Source: Treponema bryantii (GTDB lineage Bacteria > Spirochaetota > Spirochaetia > Treponematales > Treponemataceae). From it: a stretch of 51,297 bases of DNA. The position numbers were made by a program, and so were the translations under genes. The stretch is from contig NZ_FOFU01000014.1 in the NCBI RefSeq assembly GCF_900111035.1, positions 1 to 51,297 on the forward strand. Direction: 5' to 3'. Below are positions 8,312-17,656 of the stretch, one piece after another. Positions within the stretch are counted from its first letter, which is position 1; each line of letters starts with the position of its first letter. The notes under the pieces were generated by a model, which worked only from the letters and a program-made list of their open reading frames with translations, had not been told where the DNA came from and ran no database searches.

Positions 8312-8714
8312 AGATTTTTCCTCTTTCTTTGAGGATATTCTCAACATACTCAACCATCTCATAAACGAGACCGTCGCAGTGTGGCTTACGCTGGCCGCCG
8401 GCTGCAGTGCAGGCACGAAGAAGATCGGCACAGTCTACCATATCAGAATGCTTTGCCTTGAAATCTTTGATAAGTTTCTGTGTTGTATCCTGATCATCTA
8501 CTCCAAAAAGGCCGAGAACCATGAGACCGCCTGTGATTACACCACAGACAAGGCCGCTTTTCATTCCGGCACCAAAGGCAACTGCAAGTTTGTATGCAGT
8601 TTCATCGTCAAGATTCAGACTCTGTGTAAAAGACATCAAAACAGACTGGGTACAGTTGTGATGAGGTTCAACGATTGCGCGGATTTCTTTTGCTCTTTCT
8701 AAGTATTTTGACAT
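8310..8714 (-). CDS. C_GCAxxG_C_C-family redox protein
   Basis: This 134-residue cytoplasmic protein carries the spaced cysteines and glycine-rich core of the C_GCAxxG_C_C family: CTQSVL with C21, FGAGMKSGLVCGVITGGLMVLGL with C57, and later cysteines at DCADLLRAC and KPHCDG. The family is found mainly in anaerobes and is presumed to be redox-active or cofactor-binding; no precise reaction is established. It starts 12 bases after pflA and probably shares its transcript, which suggests a tie to anaerobic radical or redox metabolism. The ribosome site AAAGGAG lies before the ATG at 8714. Its stop codon lies inside the hairpin of the neighbouring repeat. Confidence 0.8.
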   Translation of the reverse strand: MSKYLERAKEIRAIVEPHHNCTQSVLMSFTQSLNLDDETAYKLAVAFGAGMKSGLVCGVITGGLMVLGLFGVDDQDTTQKLIKDFKAKHSDMVDCADLLRACTAAGGQRKPHCDGLVYEMVEYVENILKERGKI

Positions 8715-8726
8715 GTTTGACTCCTT

Positions 8727-9473
8727 TTAGGCTTGCCATTTAGTATATTTATCACACTCAAGAATTTTTCTTGCGTTAGCAACTCTCTCTAAGGTTGGAC
8801 TTTCGAGGTCTTTAAGAACGTAATCAATTCCAAGATCCTTGTACTTCATTGCACCAAGTCCATGGTATGGAAGAATCTCTACACGCTCAACATTGTGAAG
8901 GGTGCGGATAAAATCACGAGTCTGAGTAAGATATTCATCATTATCTGTAATTCCAGGAACCAATACGTGACGGATCCAGATTGGCTTATTGATTTTATCG
9001 AGGTAAGCAAACATCTCGCGGATATTCTTTCCAGTTTTACCGGTAAGTTTAATATGTTCTTCTTCGTTGATATGCTTGATATCCATCAAAAGAATATCAG
9101 TTACTTCCATAAGGCGCTGGAACTTTTCGAACCATTCACCTTCCATTGTAAAAGGAGCTCCAGAAGTATCGATACATGTATTTACACCAAGCTTTTTGAA
9201 AGCAGTAAAAAGTTCAATCAGAAAATCTATCTGAAAAAGAGGCTCTCCTCCACTAACGGTTACACCACCCTTTTTGCCCCAGTATTCTTTGCAGGACATA
9301 GCTTCATTTACAAGCTCTTCTACAGTGTAGAGCTTACCGTCTGTCATTTTCCAGGTATCAGGATTGTGACAGTAAAGGCAGCGCAGAGGGCAGCCTGAAA
9401 AGAAAATAATAAAACGGCTTCCTGGTCCGTCTGCACAGCCGAAACTTTCGAGCTGATGAATATAACCTTGCAT
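8727..9473 (-). CDS. pflA: Pyruvate formate-lyase activating enzyme
   Basis: This radical SAM enzyme installs the glycyl radical on pyruvate formate-lyase in the cytoplasm. The 248-residue protein has the CxxxCxxC cluster motif at C28, C32 and C35 (SGCPLRCLYCHNPDTW), the GGEP-type SAM-binding turn (VSGGEPLFQ) and the conserved MDIKH and YHGLG segments of PflA. The ATG at 9473 is preceded by AGGAG. Its substrate PflB is encoded about 6 kb away on the same strand, separated by other operons, so the two are regulated separately. The next gene downstream encodes a cysteine-rich C_GCAxxG protein. Confidence 0.95.
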   Translation of the reverse strand: MQGYIHQLESFGCADGPGSRFIIFFSGCPLRCLYCHNPDTWKMTDGKLYTVEELVNEAMSCKEYWGKKGGVTVSGGEPLFQIDFLIELFTAFKKLGVNTCIDTSGAPFTMEGEWFEKFQRLMEVTDILLMDIKHINEEEHIKLTGKTGKNIREMFAYLDKINKPIWIRHVLVPGITDNDEYLTQTRDFIRTLHNVERVEILPYHGLGAMKYKDLGIDYVLKDLESPTLERVANARKILECDKYTKWQA

Positions 9474-9528
9474 ATTTGCTCCTATAAAAGGCCGCGGACG
9501 GCCGATATTCTTCTATATATAAATATAA

Positions 9529-10443
9529 CTATTTTCTGTAAGATTTTCCACTTTTTATGAAGTCCATGTGGGCTTTATCTTTTGCAGAAAGACGGCGCTG
9601 CCCGAGTTTTAATTCATCATTATGATGAGGCTTACTCTGAGGTAAATCCCAGACCGGCTTTTTCGGATGCTTATCACCTTTTTCAACATAAGTGCTCCAC
9701 TCTTGAGGTTCTGGCACTTCAAACTTCAAATGTTCGCCTGTAAAGGGATGATCAAACTCAAGGGTTCTTGCATGAAGGCAAAGGCGGTTAAAAGGATCTG
9801 TGTGTGCGCGATGTTCTTCGTCCCCCGCAAGAGGATATCCGTGAGAAGCCAGGTGTGCACGAATCTGATTTTTCTTTCCTGTATCAAGGGAGAGTTCAAA
9901 AAGAATATGAGTTGGTCCCTGCAAAATCATCTTGTAATGAGTACGGGCTGCAACGGTCTTAAAGTCATGACCTTTGTGATCTTTATCACCTTTTTTTGGA
10001 ACAAAGCCTACATTATGTGCATTCTGTGCAAGCGGATCATCAATAAGACCAACTTCTGGAAGCTGCTCTGCATTGCGGCCAATTTCAGCAACTGCATGAT
10101 AGAGGCGCTCAGTTACCATCTGATGCCAGGTATTCATGATTTTTTCCTGAGCCTGTTCTGTGAGGGCAAACATCATAACGCCGCTTGTATCGCGGTCCAG
10201 GCGGTGAACTACATACGGCTTGTGTTTTGCATTTGCAATTCCCTGTTTACGGAGAAGTTCTTCAAGAACAGACTGCGCAGTACGAACCTTACTTCCAGGA
10301 TACGGAACAGAAAGAAGACCTGTTGGTTTATTGATTACTGCAATCCACTGATCGTGATACAAAAGTTCAATTTTCTCACGACCATAATCTGCCTTATGCT
10401 CTCTCTTATATTGTGTTGATGCCTTTACCATAGTGGGCGTCAT
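9529..10443 (-). CDS. RluA-family RNA pseudouridine synthase
   Basis: This 304-residue enzyme would convert uridine to pseudouridine in rRNA or tRNA. The catalytic motif VVHRLDRDTSGVMMFA holds the aspartate at 83. Family motifs VINKPTGLLSVP and NQIRAHLASHGYPLAGD are present. No S4 domain precedes the catalytic part. A basic tail (KAHMDFIKSGKSYRK) may bind RNA. No clear ribosome site precedes the start at 10443; an in-frame ATG at 10431 is an alternative. The exact RNA target cannot be read from sequence, and the window has a second family member at 20075. Confidence 0.88.
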   Translation of the reverse strand: MTPTMVKASTQYKREHKADYGREKIELLYHDQWIAVINKPTGLLSVPYPGSKVRTAQSVLEELLRKQGIANAKHKPYVVHRLDRDTSGVMMFALTEQAQEKIMNTWHQMVTERLYHAVAEIGRNAEQLPEVGLIDDPLAQNAHNVGFVPKKGDKDHKGHDFKTVAARTHYKMILQGPTHILFELSLDTGKKNQIRAHLASHGYPLAGDEEHRAHTDPFNRLCLHARTLEFDHPFTGEHLKFEVPEPQEWSTYVEKGDKHPKKPVWDLPQSKPHHNDELKLGQRRLSAKDKAHMDFIKSGKSYRK

Positions 10444-10472
10444 TGTAGCACTTTGTACTAATATATGGAAGA

Positions 10473-11210
10473 TTATATGTTTTCAAGACGCTGGAGGAAC
10501 TGACGGGTACGAGGTTCTTTTGGCGCTGTAAATATTTCAGAAGAAGAACCTTCTTCAACAATCAGACCTTTATCCATGAAGATGATGTGGCTGGCTGTAT
10601 CACGGGCAAAAGTCATTTCGTGAGTTACGATTACCATTGTGGTGCCTTCGGCAGCAAGCTGTTTGATTACATTGAGAACTTCGCCGGTTAGTTCCGGATC
10701 GAGCGCTGAAGTTGGCTCATCAAAAAGAATTACATCTGGATTTACGGCAATTGCACGGGCTATACCAACGCGTTGCTGCTGACCGCCGGAAAGGCTTGAA
10801 GGATAAAAATCTGCCTTATCTATGAGGCCAACTTTTTCAAGGGCTTTTAAGGCACGATCTTTTGCTTCTGATTTTGGAACTTTTCTGGCTGTTACAAGAC
10901 CTTCCATTACATTTTCCAGAGCAGTCATATTTCCAAAAAGATTATAGTTCTGAAAAACAAAGGCGGTTTTTCTTCGGATTTCAAGCATTGTCTTTTTAGA
11001 AACTTTTTCTAAATCAACATGAATATCATCAAAATAAAGGGTGCCGGAATCTGCTTTTTCGAGGAAGTTAATACAGCGAAGTAAGGTTGTTTTACCGGCA
11101 CCGGAAGGACCAATAATTGCTGTCACACTTCCCTTTTCTACATTCAGCGAAATGCCTTTGAGAACTTCTGTTTTGTCAAATGATTTATGTACATCTGTAA
11201 GTTTCAGCAT
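10473..11210 (-). CDS. Polar amino-acid ABC transporter ATPase (GlnQ/TcyC type)
   Basis: This 245-residue ATPase powers the amino-acid importer encoded with it. It has the Walker A motif [19 protein letters not shown]-loop FVFQNYNLF, signature [16 protein letters not shown], Walker [15 protein letters not shown] and switch histidine in IVTHEM. The length is typical of the GlnQ/HisP group. It is the last gene of the four-gene operon and overlaps the preceding permease by 7 bases. The specific amino acid cannot be fixed; cystine or glutamine-type substrates are both possible. Confidence 0.93.
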   Translation of the reverse strand: MLKLTDVHKSFDKTEVLKGISLNVEKGSVTAIIGPSGAGKTTLLRCINFLEKADSGTLYFDDIHVDLEKVSKKTMLEIRRKTAFVFQNYNLFGNMTALENVMEGLVTARKVPKSEAKDRALKALEKVGLIDKADFYPSSLSGGQQQRVGIARAIAVNPDVILFDEPTSALDPELTGEVLNVIKQLAAEGTTMVIVTHEMTFARDTASHIIFMDKGLIVEEGSSSEIFTAPKEPRTRQFLQRLENI

Positions 11211-11938
11211 CCTCTTATCCTTCCAAAGCTTCTATAGTTCTTTATACCTTTATATACAACTCTTTTTTCTATTTTACGGAAAATGAATTCTACTGCAAGG
11301 CATACAACAATATAAATTACAAAAATATCGATATAGGATTCAACATAATTATATCCATAAGCTGCTTCAATTTTTGCAACTGCTGTAATCTCGCGTACGG
11401 TCATCATAAAAGCAAGCGAAGTATTTTTGATTAAGATGACGGTTGTACTGCAGAGATTAGGAAGAGCAGAAACAACAGCCTGAGGGAATACTACGCGGCG
11501 GAAAGCCTGAAATCGAGTTTCACCAATGCTGAGAGCCGCTTCAAGCTGACCACGGTCAACAGAAGAAATTGCCGAACGAAAAACTTCGCTCAGTGTTGCA
11601 CTTGAGTTAATTCCAAAAACTGCAAAGGCGTAAATTACAGGATTTATCTCAAAAACATTTATTGACCAGCCGGCAGATTTTACCAGTGAGTTCAAAAGGC
11701 TTGGCATTATGCTGTAGACAATCAGAATCTGAAGAACGATTGGCGTACCGCGTATAAACGAAACAAAGATGCGGCAAATAACATCCAGCACTTTTACATG
11801 ATGAATGCGGGCAAGCGCAATCAAAAGGGCCGGAATTACTGCAAGCAGCAGAGACACAATTGTGATTTCAAGAGTTACTGGAATTGCTTTTACGCAAAGC
11901 CAGAAAGTTTTTATAAGGTAGGAAAAATCAAGCTGCAT
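11204..11938 (-). CDS. Polar amino-acid ABC transporter permease (HisM/TcyB type)
   Basis: This 244-residue permease has the polar amino-acid uptake fold with the RGTPIVLQI motif and the EAA-type loop ([20 protein letters not shown]). I start it at 11938 ([13 protein letters not shown]) because AGGAGG lies 7 bases upstream; a longer in-frame start at 11974 would reach 12 residues further into the neighbouring gene. The gene overlaps the stop of the other permease by 11 bases, so translation is probably coupled. The two permeases form the membrane channel as a heterodimer. Confidence 0.9.
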   Translation of the reverse strand: MQLDFSYLIKTFWLCVKAIPVTLEITIVSLLLAVIPALLIALARIHHVKVLDVICRIFVSFIRGTPIVLQILIVYSIMPSLLNSLVKSAGWSINVFEINPVIYAFAVFGINSSATLSEVFRSAISSVDRGQLEAALSIGETRFQAFRRVVFPQAVVSALPNLCSTTVILIKNTSLAFMMTVREITAVAKIEAAYGYNYVESYIDIFVIYIVVCLAVEFIFRKIEKRVVYKGIKNYRSFGRIRGC

Positions 11939-12638
11939 CAAGACTCCTCCTGCCCTTTGAATAATGCTTTTCAAGTTTTAAGAAAATCTGTTCTATTATT
12001 AGAGTGAGGCTCCAGTAAATTACAGCCAGAGCCAGATAAGTTTCCAGAGAATAGGCACCATAATTTCGTGAAATTATAAGATTCCCCGCCCCCATCATAT
12101 CAATAAGGCCGATTGTAAAAGCAAGGCTTCCCTCTTTGAAAAGAGAAATAAGAGAGTTTCCTAAATTAGGAAGTGCTACAACTATCCCCTGCGGAAGCAT
12201 TACACGCCTGACAGCCTGCAGTGGAGTTAGGCCAATAGCCAAAGCCGCCTCATACTGAGCCCGTCCGAGCGCCAGATACGCAGATCGTATAACCTCAGCT
12301 AACGAAGCTGCATAAATCAGCGACAACGAAATAATTACATATATGATTTTAGAAGAAAAGTTTAAGTTTACGTCAAAAGCAGCAAGTGCGATTTTTGGAA
12401 TTCCGTAATAAACGATAAAAAGAAGAACAATGCTCGGCGTACATCGGATGATATTTATATAGCCGTCTGCAATAGCGCGCACCCAGCGTTTTTTACTCTG
12501 CTTCTGCGCAAAAAGAAGGATTGCAAGTGCCATGCCCAGAATGATGGTTCCAAGCACGACACCGAATGTTGTACCGGCGTACGGAATGATTTTCAGAAAA
12601 CTATTGTAAATCTGGACCGGGGAAAATGGTCGGGACAT
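11928..12638 (-). CDS. Polar amino-acid ABC transporter permease (HisQ/TcyL type)
   Basis: This 236-residue inner-membrane permease pairs with the one encoded downstream. It shows the family motif RCTPSIVLLFIVYYGIP and the ATPase-docking loop (EAALAIGLTPLQAVRRVMLP). About five hydrophobic segments are visible. It follows the binding-protein gene by 24 bases and overlaps the next permease gene by 11 bases. Confidence 0.9.
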   Translation of the reverse strand: MSRPFSPVQIYNSFLKIIPYAGTTFGVVLGTIILGMALAILLFAQKQSKKRWVRAIADGYINIIRCTPSIVLLFIVYYGIPKIALAAFDVNLNFSSKIIYVIISLSLIYAASLAEVIRSAYLALGRAQYEAALAIGLTPLQAVRRVMLPQGIVVALPNLGNSLISLFKEGSLAFTIGLIDMMGAGNLIISRNYGAYSLETYLALAVIYWSLTLIIEQIFLKLEKHYSKGRRSLDAA

Positions 12639-12662
12639 TCCGTACTCCTGTGATATTTGAAA

Positions 12663-13508
12663 TTAGTCACTCACAAAATTAAACACATCCTCACCGAAGT
12701 ATTTGAGTGACAATGCTGATATTGTACCATTTTCTTTCAAAGTTTGCACGGCCTTGTCGTAGGCAGCAGCAAGCTCTGTTTCTTTTTTGTTGAAAAGCGG
12801 CCAGGTTGGAATACCTTTGTATGGCACGTAAGCAAGCTTGTCTGCAAACTGATGATATGGACCAGTCTCTTTCAAAACATTCTTTTCGAAAGAAAGCTTA
12901 AGTACAAAGTAAGCATCGTAGCGGCCTTCGAGTACCCAAAGGTAAGAATCTGCAATATCAAAAACATCAGAAGGAACAAGCTTAATCTGATTTGATGGAT
13001 GTTTATCGTTGAACTCCTGAATTACAGAGAACTGTGCACTCTGTGGAGAAATAGGGATGAGTTTACCAGAGAACTTAGCAAAGCTTTCAAGATCTTTAAT
13101 CTGACTGGCATTTTCTTTACGGAAGGCAATACCGATTACACTTGCAGCAAGAGGATTCTGAGGAATCAAAAACTTCTTTTTGCGTTCTTCTGTAATCCAG
13201 GCACCTTTTGTTCCAACCTGATATTTTCCAGATTCTGTACCAATCAAAAGCTCTTCATCGCTTACGCCGTGGAACTTAAATTCATATTCAGGAAGAATCT
13301 CATCTACAGCTTTGAGAACAGCAATTTCAAAGCCGTCTGCATTTCCCTTTTCATCGAGGAAGTCGTATGGCACATTTGTTACAGTGTGAGCAACATTAAT
13401 TGTACGTACCTTTGTCTTTGATTTTTTAGATTTTGACGCAGCAAAACATGGGGTTACAGCAAGCATCATAAGTGCTGCTGCCAGTGTGATTTTTAATTCT
13501 CTTTTCAT
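12663..13508 (-). CDS. Periplasmic amino-acid-binding protein of ABC importer (family 3)
   Basis: This 281-residue secreted binding protein begins with a cleavable signal (MKRELKITLAAALMMLAVTPCFAA) and then a lysine/serine-rich linker. The body has the family 3 pattern: an N-terminal lobe with FLDEKGNADGFEIAVLKAV and a later GRYDAYFVLKLSFEKN hinge region. The sequence around the ligand pocket (VGTKGAWITEERKKKF) resembles cystine-type binding proteins, but I hold that loosely. It is first in the operon and served by a good promoter (13568-13596). Confidence 0.9.
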   Translation of the reverse strand: MKRELKITLAAALMMLAVTPCFAASKSKKSKTKVRTINVAHTVTNVPYDFLDEKGNADGFEIAVLKAVDEILPEYEFKFHGVSDEELLIGTESGKYQVGTKGAWITEERKKKFLIPQNPLAASVIGIAFRKENASQIKDLESFAKFSGKLIPISPQSAQFSVIQEFNDKHPSNQIKLVPSDVFDIADSYLWVLEGRYDAYFVLKLSFEKNVLKETGPYHQFADKLAYVPYKGIPTWPLFNKKETELAAAYDKAVQTLKENGTISALSLKYFGEDVFNFVSD

Positions 13509-13567
13509 AAATGCCTCCTGAGTAAGTCCGCTGTTTTAGCGCATGCGGTCTTTAATTAAGTTGGCTT

Positions 13568-13596
13568 AGAGTACTCTTAAAAACCTACTAAGTCAA
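13568..13596 (-). promoter_or_regulatory. Promoter of the amino-acid importer operon
   Basis: On the minus strand TTGACT (13596-13591) and TACTCT (13573-13568) are 17 bases apart, about 60 bases before the binding-protein ATG. The -10 region overlaps the palindrome GAGTACTC. Confidence 0.6.
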
Positions 13597-13763
13597 TGGG
13601 TTATCTATACAATTATTCTATAAGAGTGATAACTTTGCGTTATATATGGAAATTCTTCAATATTTCAACTATTCGGAGAAAATCCCAAACTTTAGAAAAA
13701 AGCACTATCAATTTTACATTTCTATGTTATAGTTTATATGAAAAACATTTTCCGGAGGAAATT

Positions 13764-15074
13764 ATGAAGATCACATCAATCTCATTAAAAAAGTATCTCT
13801 CCATTTTATTAACACTTGCAATTATTGCAGGAAGTTTAATCAGTTGTACCCCTTCAACAGGAAACCAAGGAACAAATGTACCAGATGCAGAAGTCGGTGA
13901 TTTTACAGTTGCAGAAACTTCTGTATTAATGGCCCAAAACATGGCAATTGGCTGGAATCTTGGAAACACACTGGATGCAACCTCAGACTGGACAGACAGC
14001 AATGGTGTTTTTCATTCTGAATTAAAGGGCTTAGAAACAGAAGAATGCTGGGGAATGCCTGCCACTACAGAATCTATGATTACTGCCGTCAAAAATGCAG
14101 GTTTTAAGACTATACGAATTCCGGTAAGCTGGCATAATCACATTACAGAAACAACAAATTATACAATTGATTCGGAATGGATGACCCGTGTAAAGCAGAT
14201 TGTAGACTGGGCATATAACAAAAATATGTGTGTTATCATCAATATTCACCATGATAATCTTTCTATTTCAAATATAAATGGCCATATTGGCTTTGCTCTT
14301 TCTGATAATGCTGAAATACAGGCACAGTCAAAAACATATATTGAAAAGATTTGGACTCAGATTGCAACAACTTTTTCTATTTATGACAACCGCCTTGTTT
14401 TTGAAGTTTTGAATGAACCTAGAGATATTGATGGTAAATTTGCTGAACAAAAGAGTTATACAAACAATAGTGAATGGTGGAGTAATCAAAAAACTGTAAT
14501 GGATATAATTACCTCTTACGAACAGGTTGGAATTAACGCAATTCGTTCTGTAGCAGGAAATGAAAACCGCTTTATTATGGTTCCAGGTTATGCAGCAAGC
14601 GGTTCTGACTCGGGAATGCTTGCACTTTATACCATGCCAACTGATTCAGCGACAGATCGTCTTCTTCTTTCTACTCACGCCTACTCTCCTTATGATTTCG
14701 CAATGAAAGATATGACAGATACAGTTTTTGGAGATGATGACAAAGCTTCTCTTGATTATATCTTCTCTTATCTCAAAAGCAACTATACAGACAAGGGAAT
14801 CGGTGTTGTAATGGGAGAAGCCAGCGCAACAGACAAAGAAAATCTTTCAGACCGAATTGCCTGGGCTACCTACTATTTTACAAAGGCAAAAGAAGCAGGA
14901 ATTCCGGTTGTACTTTGGGATAATATGGTGACAGAAGCAAATGAGGACAAAAATAATATTAATATCGGCGAACGCCACGGCTACTACGACCGTAATTCAA
15001 ACACCTGGTACTTCCCTACTATGATTCAGGCAATGATGAAAGCTGTTTATGGGGATAATTATACGGCTCAGTAA
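13764..15074 (+). CDS. GH5 endo-beta-1,4-glucanase, cell-surface or periplasmic lipoprotein
   Basis: This 436-residue glycoside hydrolase family 5 cellulase cleaves internal beta-1,4-glucan bonds by a retaining mechanism. The lipobox SLISC gives a lipidated C28. Catalytic residues are E218 (FEVLNEPRD, acid/base) and E352 (VVMGEASATD, nucleophile). Supporting motifs are MAIGWNLGNTLDA, KTIRIPVSWHNH, INIHHDN and STHAYSPYDF. I start at 13764 because GGAGG sits 5 bases before this ATG and a signal peptide follows directly. An upstream in-frame ATG at 13596 would add 56 residues without a signal. No carbohydrate-binding module is present. The product likely feeds oligosaccharide importers. Confidence 0.93.
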   Translation: MKITSISLKKYLSILLTLAIIAGSLISCTPSTGNQGTNVPDAEVGDFTVAETSVLMAQNMAIGWNLGNTLDATSDWTDSNGVFHSELKGLETEECWGMPATTESMITAVKNAGFKTIRIPVSWHNHITETTNYTIDSEWMTRVKQIVDWAYNKNMCVIINIHHDNLSISNINGHIGFALSDNAEIQAQSKTYIEKIWTQIATTFSIYDNRLVFEVLNEPRDIDGKFAEQKSYTNNSEWWSNQKTVMDIITSYEQVGINAIRSVAGNENRFIMVPGYAASGSDSGMLALYTMPTDSATDRLLLSTHAYSPYDFAMKDMTDTVFGDDDKASLDYIFSYLKSNYTDKGIGVVMGEASATDKENLSDRIAWATYYFTKAKEAGIPVVLWDNMVTEANEDKNNINIGERHGYYDRNSNTWYFPTMIQAMMKAVYGDNYTAQ

Positions 15075-15082
15075 ATAAAATG

Positions 15083-15155
15083 GATTGCTTCGCCTTCGGC
15101 TCGCAATGACGAAGGCGGTACCTCGCAATGACGAGGGTAGTATTTCGCAATTATC
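15083..15155. repeat. REP-like repeat copy 2 with three partial 22-base units
   Basis: GATTGCTTCGCCTTCGGCTC plus CGCAATGACG (15083-15111) is an inverted copy of the repeat at 8267. TCGCAATGAC then recurs at 15123 and as a decayed TCGCAATTAT at 15145, giving an exact 22-base period from 15101. It lies just behind the GH5 stop codon. Confidence 0.65.
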
Positions 15156-15160
15156 AGACA

Positions 15161-15192
15161 AAAAAAGCCGCTTCATAATGAAGCGGCTTTTC
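15161..15192. terminator. Bidirectional terminator between GH5 gene and pflB
   Basis: A perfect stem GCCGCTTCA/TGAAGCGGC with a three-base loop is flanked by A and T runs on both sides. It can stop the rightward cellulase transcript and the leftward pflB transcript. Confidence 0.85.
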
Positions 15193-15200
15193 TCATTGAG

Positions 15201-15221
15201 ACCCCGAAACCAGTTCGGGGT
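15201..15221. repeat. Short palindromic intergenic repeat (ACCCCGAA type)
   Basis: ACCCCGAA-ACCAG-TTCGGGGT forms an 8-bp hairpin between the terminator and pflB. This sequence type is a common dispersed palindromic repeat in bacterial genomes; only one copy lies in the window. Confidence 0.5.
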
Positions 15222-15232
15222 GACAGTACTTA

Positions 15233-17530
15233 CTAGAGGGAAGCGTGGCAAGTACGAGCGATAACGTCGTCCTGCTGTTCCTTTGTAAGGTTGATGAAGC
15301 GAATTGCATAACCTGATACGCGAACTGTGAAGTTAGCATACTCTGGCTTTTCAGGGTGAGCCTGGCAGTCCTTAAGTTTTTCAACGCCGAATACGTTTAC
15401 ATTGAGGTGGTGAGCACCCTTAGAGAAGTATCCGTCGAGGATGTTTACAAGGTTTTCAACCTGTTCAGCTTCGTTGTGTCCGAGAGCTGAAGGGTTGATT
15501 GTCTGTGTGTTAGAGATACCATCAAGTGAGTACTTGTATGGAACCTTAGCAACAGAGTTCAAAGACTTGATAAGTCCCTTTGTTTCTGCACCGTAAGATG
15601 GAGAAGCTCCTGGTGAGAATGGAGCGTGAGCTGGACGTCCGTTAGGAAGAGCACCAGTAGCCTTACCGTATACAACGTTAGAAGTAATAGTAAGGATAGA
15701 TGTTGTAGGCTCAGCGTTGCGGTATGTTGGGTGCTTCTTAATCTTTCCAATGAATGTCTTAAGGAGCCATACTGCGATTTCGTCTGCTCTGTCATCATCC
15801 TGACCGTAGCGTGGGAAGTCTCCTTCTGGCTTGAAGTCACATGCAAGACCATGGTCATCACGGATAACCTTAACCTTTGCATACTTGATAGCAGAGAGAG
15901 AATCTACTACGTGAGAGAAACCTGCAATACCAGTTGCGAATGTACGGCGAACATCTGTATCGATGAGAGCCAGTTCAGCAGCTTCGTAGTAGTATTTATC
16001 GTGCATATAGTGGATTGCGTTCAATGTGTTTACATAGAGGTCGCAGAGCCAGTCAAGCATTACATCATACTTGCGCATAACTTCATCGTAGTCGAGGTAC
16101 TCAGAAGTGATTGGCTGCAATTCAGGACCAACCTGAGCATATGGTGTAAGACCTGCACCTTCGTCTTTACCACCGTTGATAGCGTAAAGAAGAGCCTTAG
16201 CAAGGTTAGCGCGGGCACCGAAGAACTGCATTTCCTTACCAGTCTGTGTAGCAGATACACAGCAGCAGATTGAGTAGTCATCACCCCAGATTGGGCGCAT
16301 GATGTCGTCGTTCTCATACTGGATAGAAGATGTATCAATAGAAATCTTTGCAGCGTACTTGCGGAAGTTTTCTGGGAGTCTCTTAGAGTAAAGAACAGTC
16401 ATGTTTGGCTCTGGAGAAGGTCCCATGTTTTCGAGTGTGTGGAGGAAACGGAAGTCATTCTTTGTTACCTGTGAACGTCCGTCCTGTCCAAGTCCACCAA
16501 CTTCAAGAGTAGCCCAGATTGGGTCACCAGAGAAGAGCTGGTTGTAAGATTCGATACGAGCGAAGCGTACCATGCGGAACTTCATAACGATATGGTCAAC
16601 GAGTTCCTGTGCTTTCTCTTCAGTAAGGATTCCTTTCTTAAGATCGCGTTCGATGTAACAATCCAAGAATGTAGAAATACGTCCTACAGACATTGCAGCA
16701 CCGTTCTGTGTCTTGATAGCAGCAAGGTATCCGAAGTAGAGCCACTGGAATGCTTCTTTTGCTGTTGTAGCTGGCTTAGAAATATCATAACCGTAAAGGG
16801 CAGCCATAGCCTTCATACCCTTCAAAGCCTTAATCTGCTCAGCGAGCTCTTCGCGCTGGCGGATTACAGTTTCTGTCATTGTACCGTTTCCGCAGTTAGC
16901 CTTGTCAGCTTCCTTCTGCTCGATGAGGTAGTCGATACCATAAAGAGCAACACGGCGGTAGTCACCTACGATACGTCCACGTCCGTATGTATCTGGCAAA
17001 CCAGTAAGGATATGTGCCTTACGAGCTTTGCGGATCTCTGGAGTGTATACATCAAATACAGCGTCTGAGTGAGTCTTGTGGTACTCTGTGAAAATCTTGT
17101 GAAGTTCAGCGTTTGGCTTGTAACCATACATTTCGCAAGACTGCTCTGCCATTTTGATTCCACCGAAAGGCATAAATGCTCTCTTCAATGGTTTGTCTGT
17201 CTGGAGACCTACAACCTGTTCAAGGTCTTTTCCTTCCGGACAAATATATCCAGCCGGATGAGAAGTAAGGCCTGTTACAACGTCAGTATCCATATCAAGA
17301 ACACCGTTGCGTTCTTTTCCGTCTAATCCAACAGATTTTTTTGTGTATTCTGCTTTCTGCAATTTCTGAAGTTCATCAAAAAGCTTTTCTGTTGCCTTTG
17401 TTGGGCCAGCTAAGAATGATGAATCTCCATCATACTGTGTGTAGTTAGCCTGAATGAAGTCGCGAACGTTGATTTCGCTTGTCCATAAACCATTAGGATT
17501 GAATCCTTCCCATTCTGGTCTTAAAGTCAT
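15233..17530 (-). CDS. pflB: Formate C-acetyltransferase (pyruvate formate-lyase)
   Basis: This glycyl-radical enzyme converts pyruvate and CoA to acetyl-CoA and formate in anaerobic fermentation. The 765-residue length is standard. The active-site cysteine pair lies in [12 protein letters not shown] (C423-C424, preceded by an extra cysteine at 422), and the radical glycine is G740 in [10 protein letters not shown] near the C-terminus. The N-terminus ([16 protein letters not shown]) is typical. The ribosome site is AGAGG 6 bases before the ATG at 17530. Expression starts at a promoter with an embedded palindrome and passes a leader with two 17-base direct repeats. The activase PflA is encoded at 8727-9473. 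Confidence 0.97.
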   Translation of the reverse strand: MTLRPEWEGFNPNGLWTSEINVRDFIQANYTQYDGDSSFLAGPTKATEKLFDELQKLQKAEYTKKSVGLDGKERNGVLDMDTDVVTGLTSHPAGYICPEGKDLEQVVGLQTDKPLKRAFMPFGGIKMAEQSCEMYGYKPNAELHKIFTEYHKTHSDAVFDVYTPEIRKARKAHILTGLPDTYGRGRIVGDYRRVALYGIDYLIEQKEADKANCGNGTMTETVIRQREELAEQIKALKGMKAMAALYGYDISKPATTAKEAFQWLYFGYLAAIKTQNGAAMSVGRISTFLDCYIERDLKKGILTEEKAQELVDHIVMKFRMVRFARIESYNQLFSGDPIWATLEVGGLGQDGRSQVTKNDFRFLHTLENMGPSPEPNMTVLYSKRLPENFRKYAAKISIDTSSIQYENDDIMRPIWGDDYSICCCVSATQTGKEMQFFGARANLAKALLYAINGGKDEGAGLTPYAQVGPELQPITSEYLDYDEVMRKYDVMLDWLCDLYVNTLNAIHYMHDKYYYEAAELALIDTDVRRTFATGIAGFSHVVDSLSAIKYAKVKVIRDDHGLACDFKPEGDFPRYGQDDDRADEIAVWLLKTFIGKIKKHPTYRNAEPTTSILTITSNVVYGKATGALPNGRPAHAPFSPGASPSYGAETKGLIKSLNSVAKVPYKYSLDGISNTQTINPSALGHNEAEQVENLVNILDGYFSKGAHHLNVNVFGVEKLKDCQAHPEKPEYANFTVRVSGYAIRFINLTKEQQDDVIARTCHASL

Positions 17531-17550
17531 ATAAAACCTCTTTTGCCTTG

Positions 17551-17616
17551 GGACTCCTTTATGATTCCCTCAGCGATATTATTTACCGATTTCCGAACAG
17601 GACTCCTTTATGATTC
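17551..17616 (-). repeat. Two 17-base direct repeats in the pflB leader
   Basis: The 17-mer GGACTCCTTTATGATTC occurs at 17551-17567 and exactly again at 17600-17616, 49 bases apart. On the mRNA strand each copy reads GAATCATAAAGGAGTCC and so contains a strong Shine-Dalgarno-like AAAGGAG, yet no start codon follows either at a usable distance. Both lie between the pflB promoter and its true ribosome site. Confidence 0.8.
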
Positions 17617-17656
17617 TTGCGCGGAATGGAAAAACTTTCCGTATCGGTTTGTTTCA

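Noticed and set aside
9667-10419. Long rightward reading frame of 250 codons opposite the rluA-type gene
   Set aside because: It is antisense to a conserved gene, has no ribosome site and shows no family motif.
13596-13763. N-terminal extension of the GH5 cellulase from an upstream ATG
   Set aside because: The extension has no ribosome site and would bury the lipoprotein signal. The ATG at 13764 has GGAGG and starts the signal directly.
14997-15384. Short leftward reading frames over the repeats (phrases such as FVIASRRRSN and CHPELVSGS)
   Set aside because: These phrases are typical false translations of palindromic intergenic repeats, and the frames overlap pflB or the GH5 gene.
15626-17326. 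Several long rightward frames opposite pflB
   Set aside because: They mirror the codon bias of a highly expressed gene on the other strand and carry no recognisable motif.
17551-17616. Start of a CRISPR array (two 17-base repeats, 32-base gap)
   Set aside because: There are only two copies, no cas genes lie nearby, and the repeat carries a ribosome-site motif in the pflB leader.
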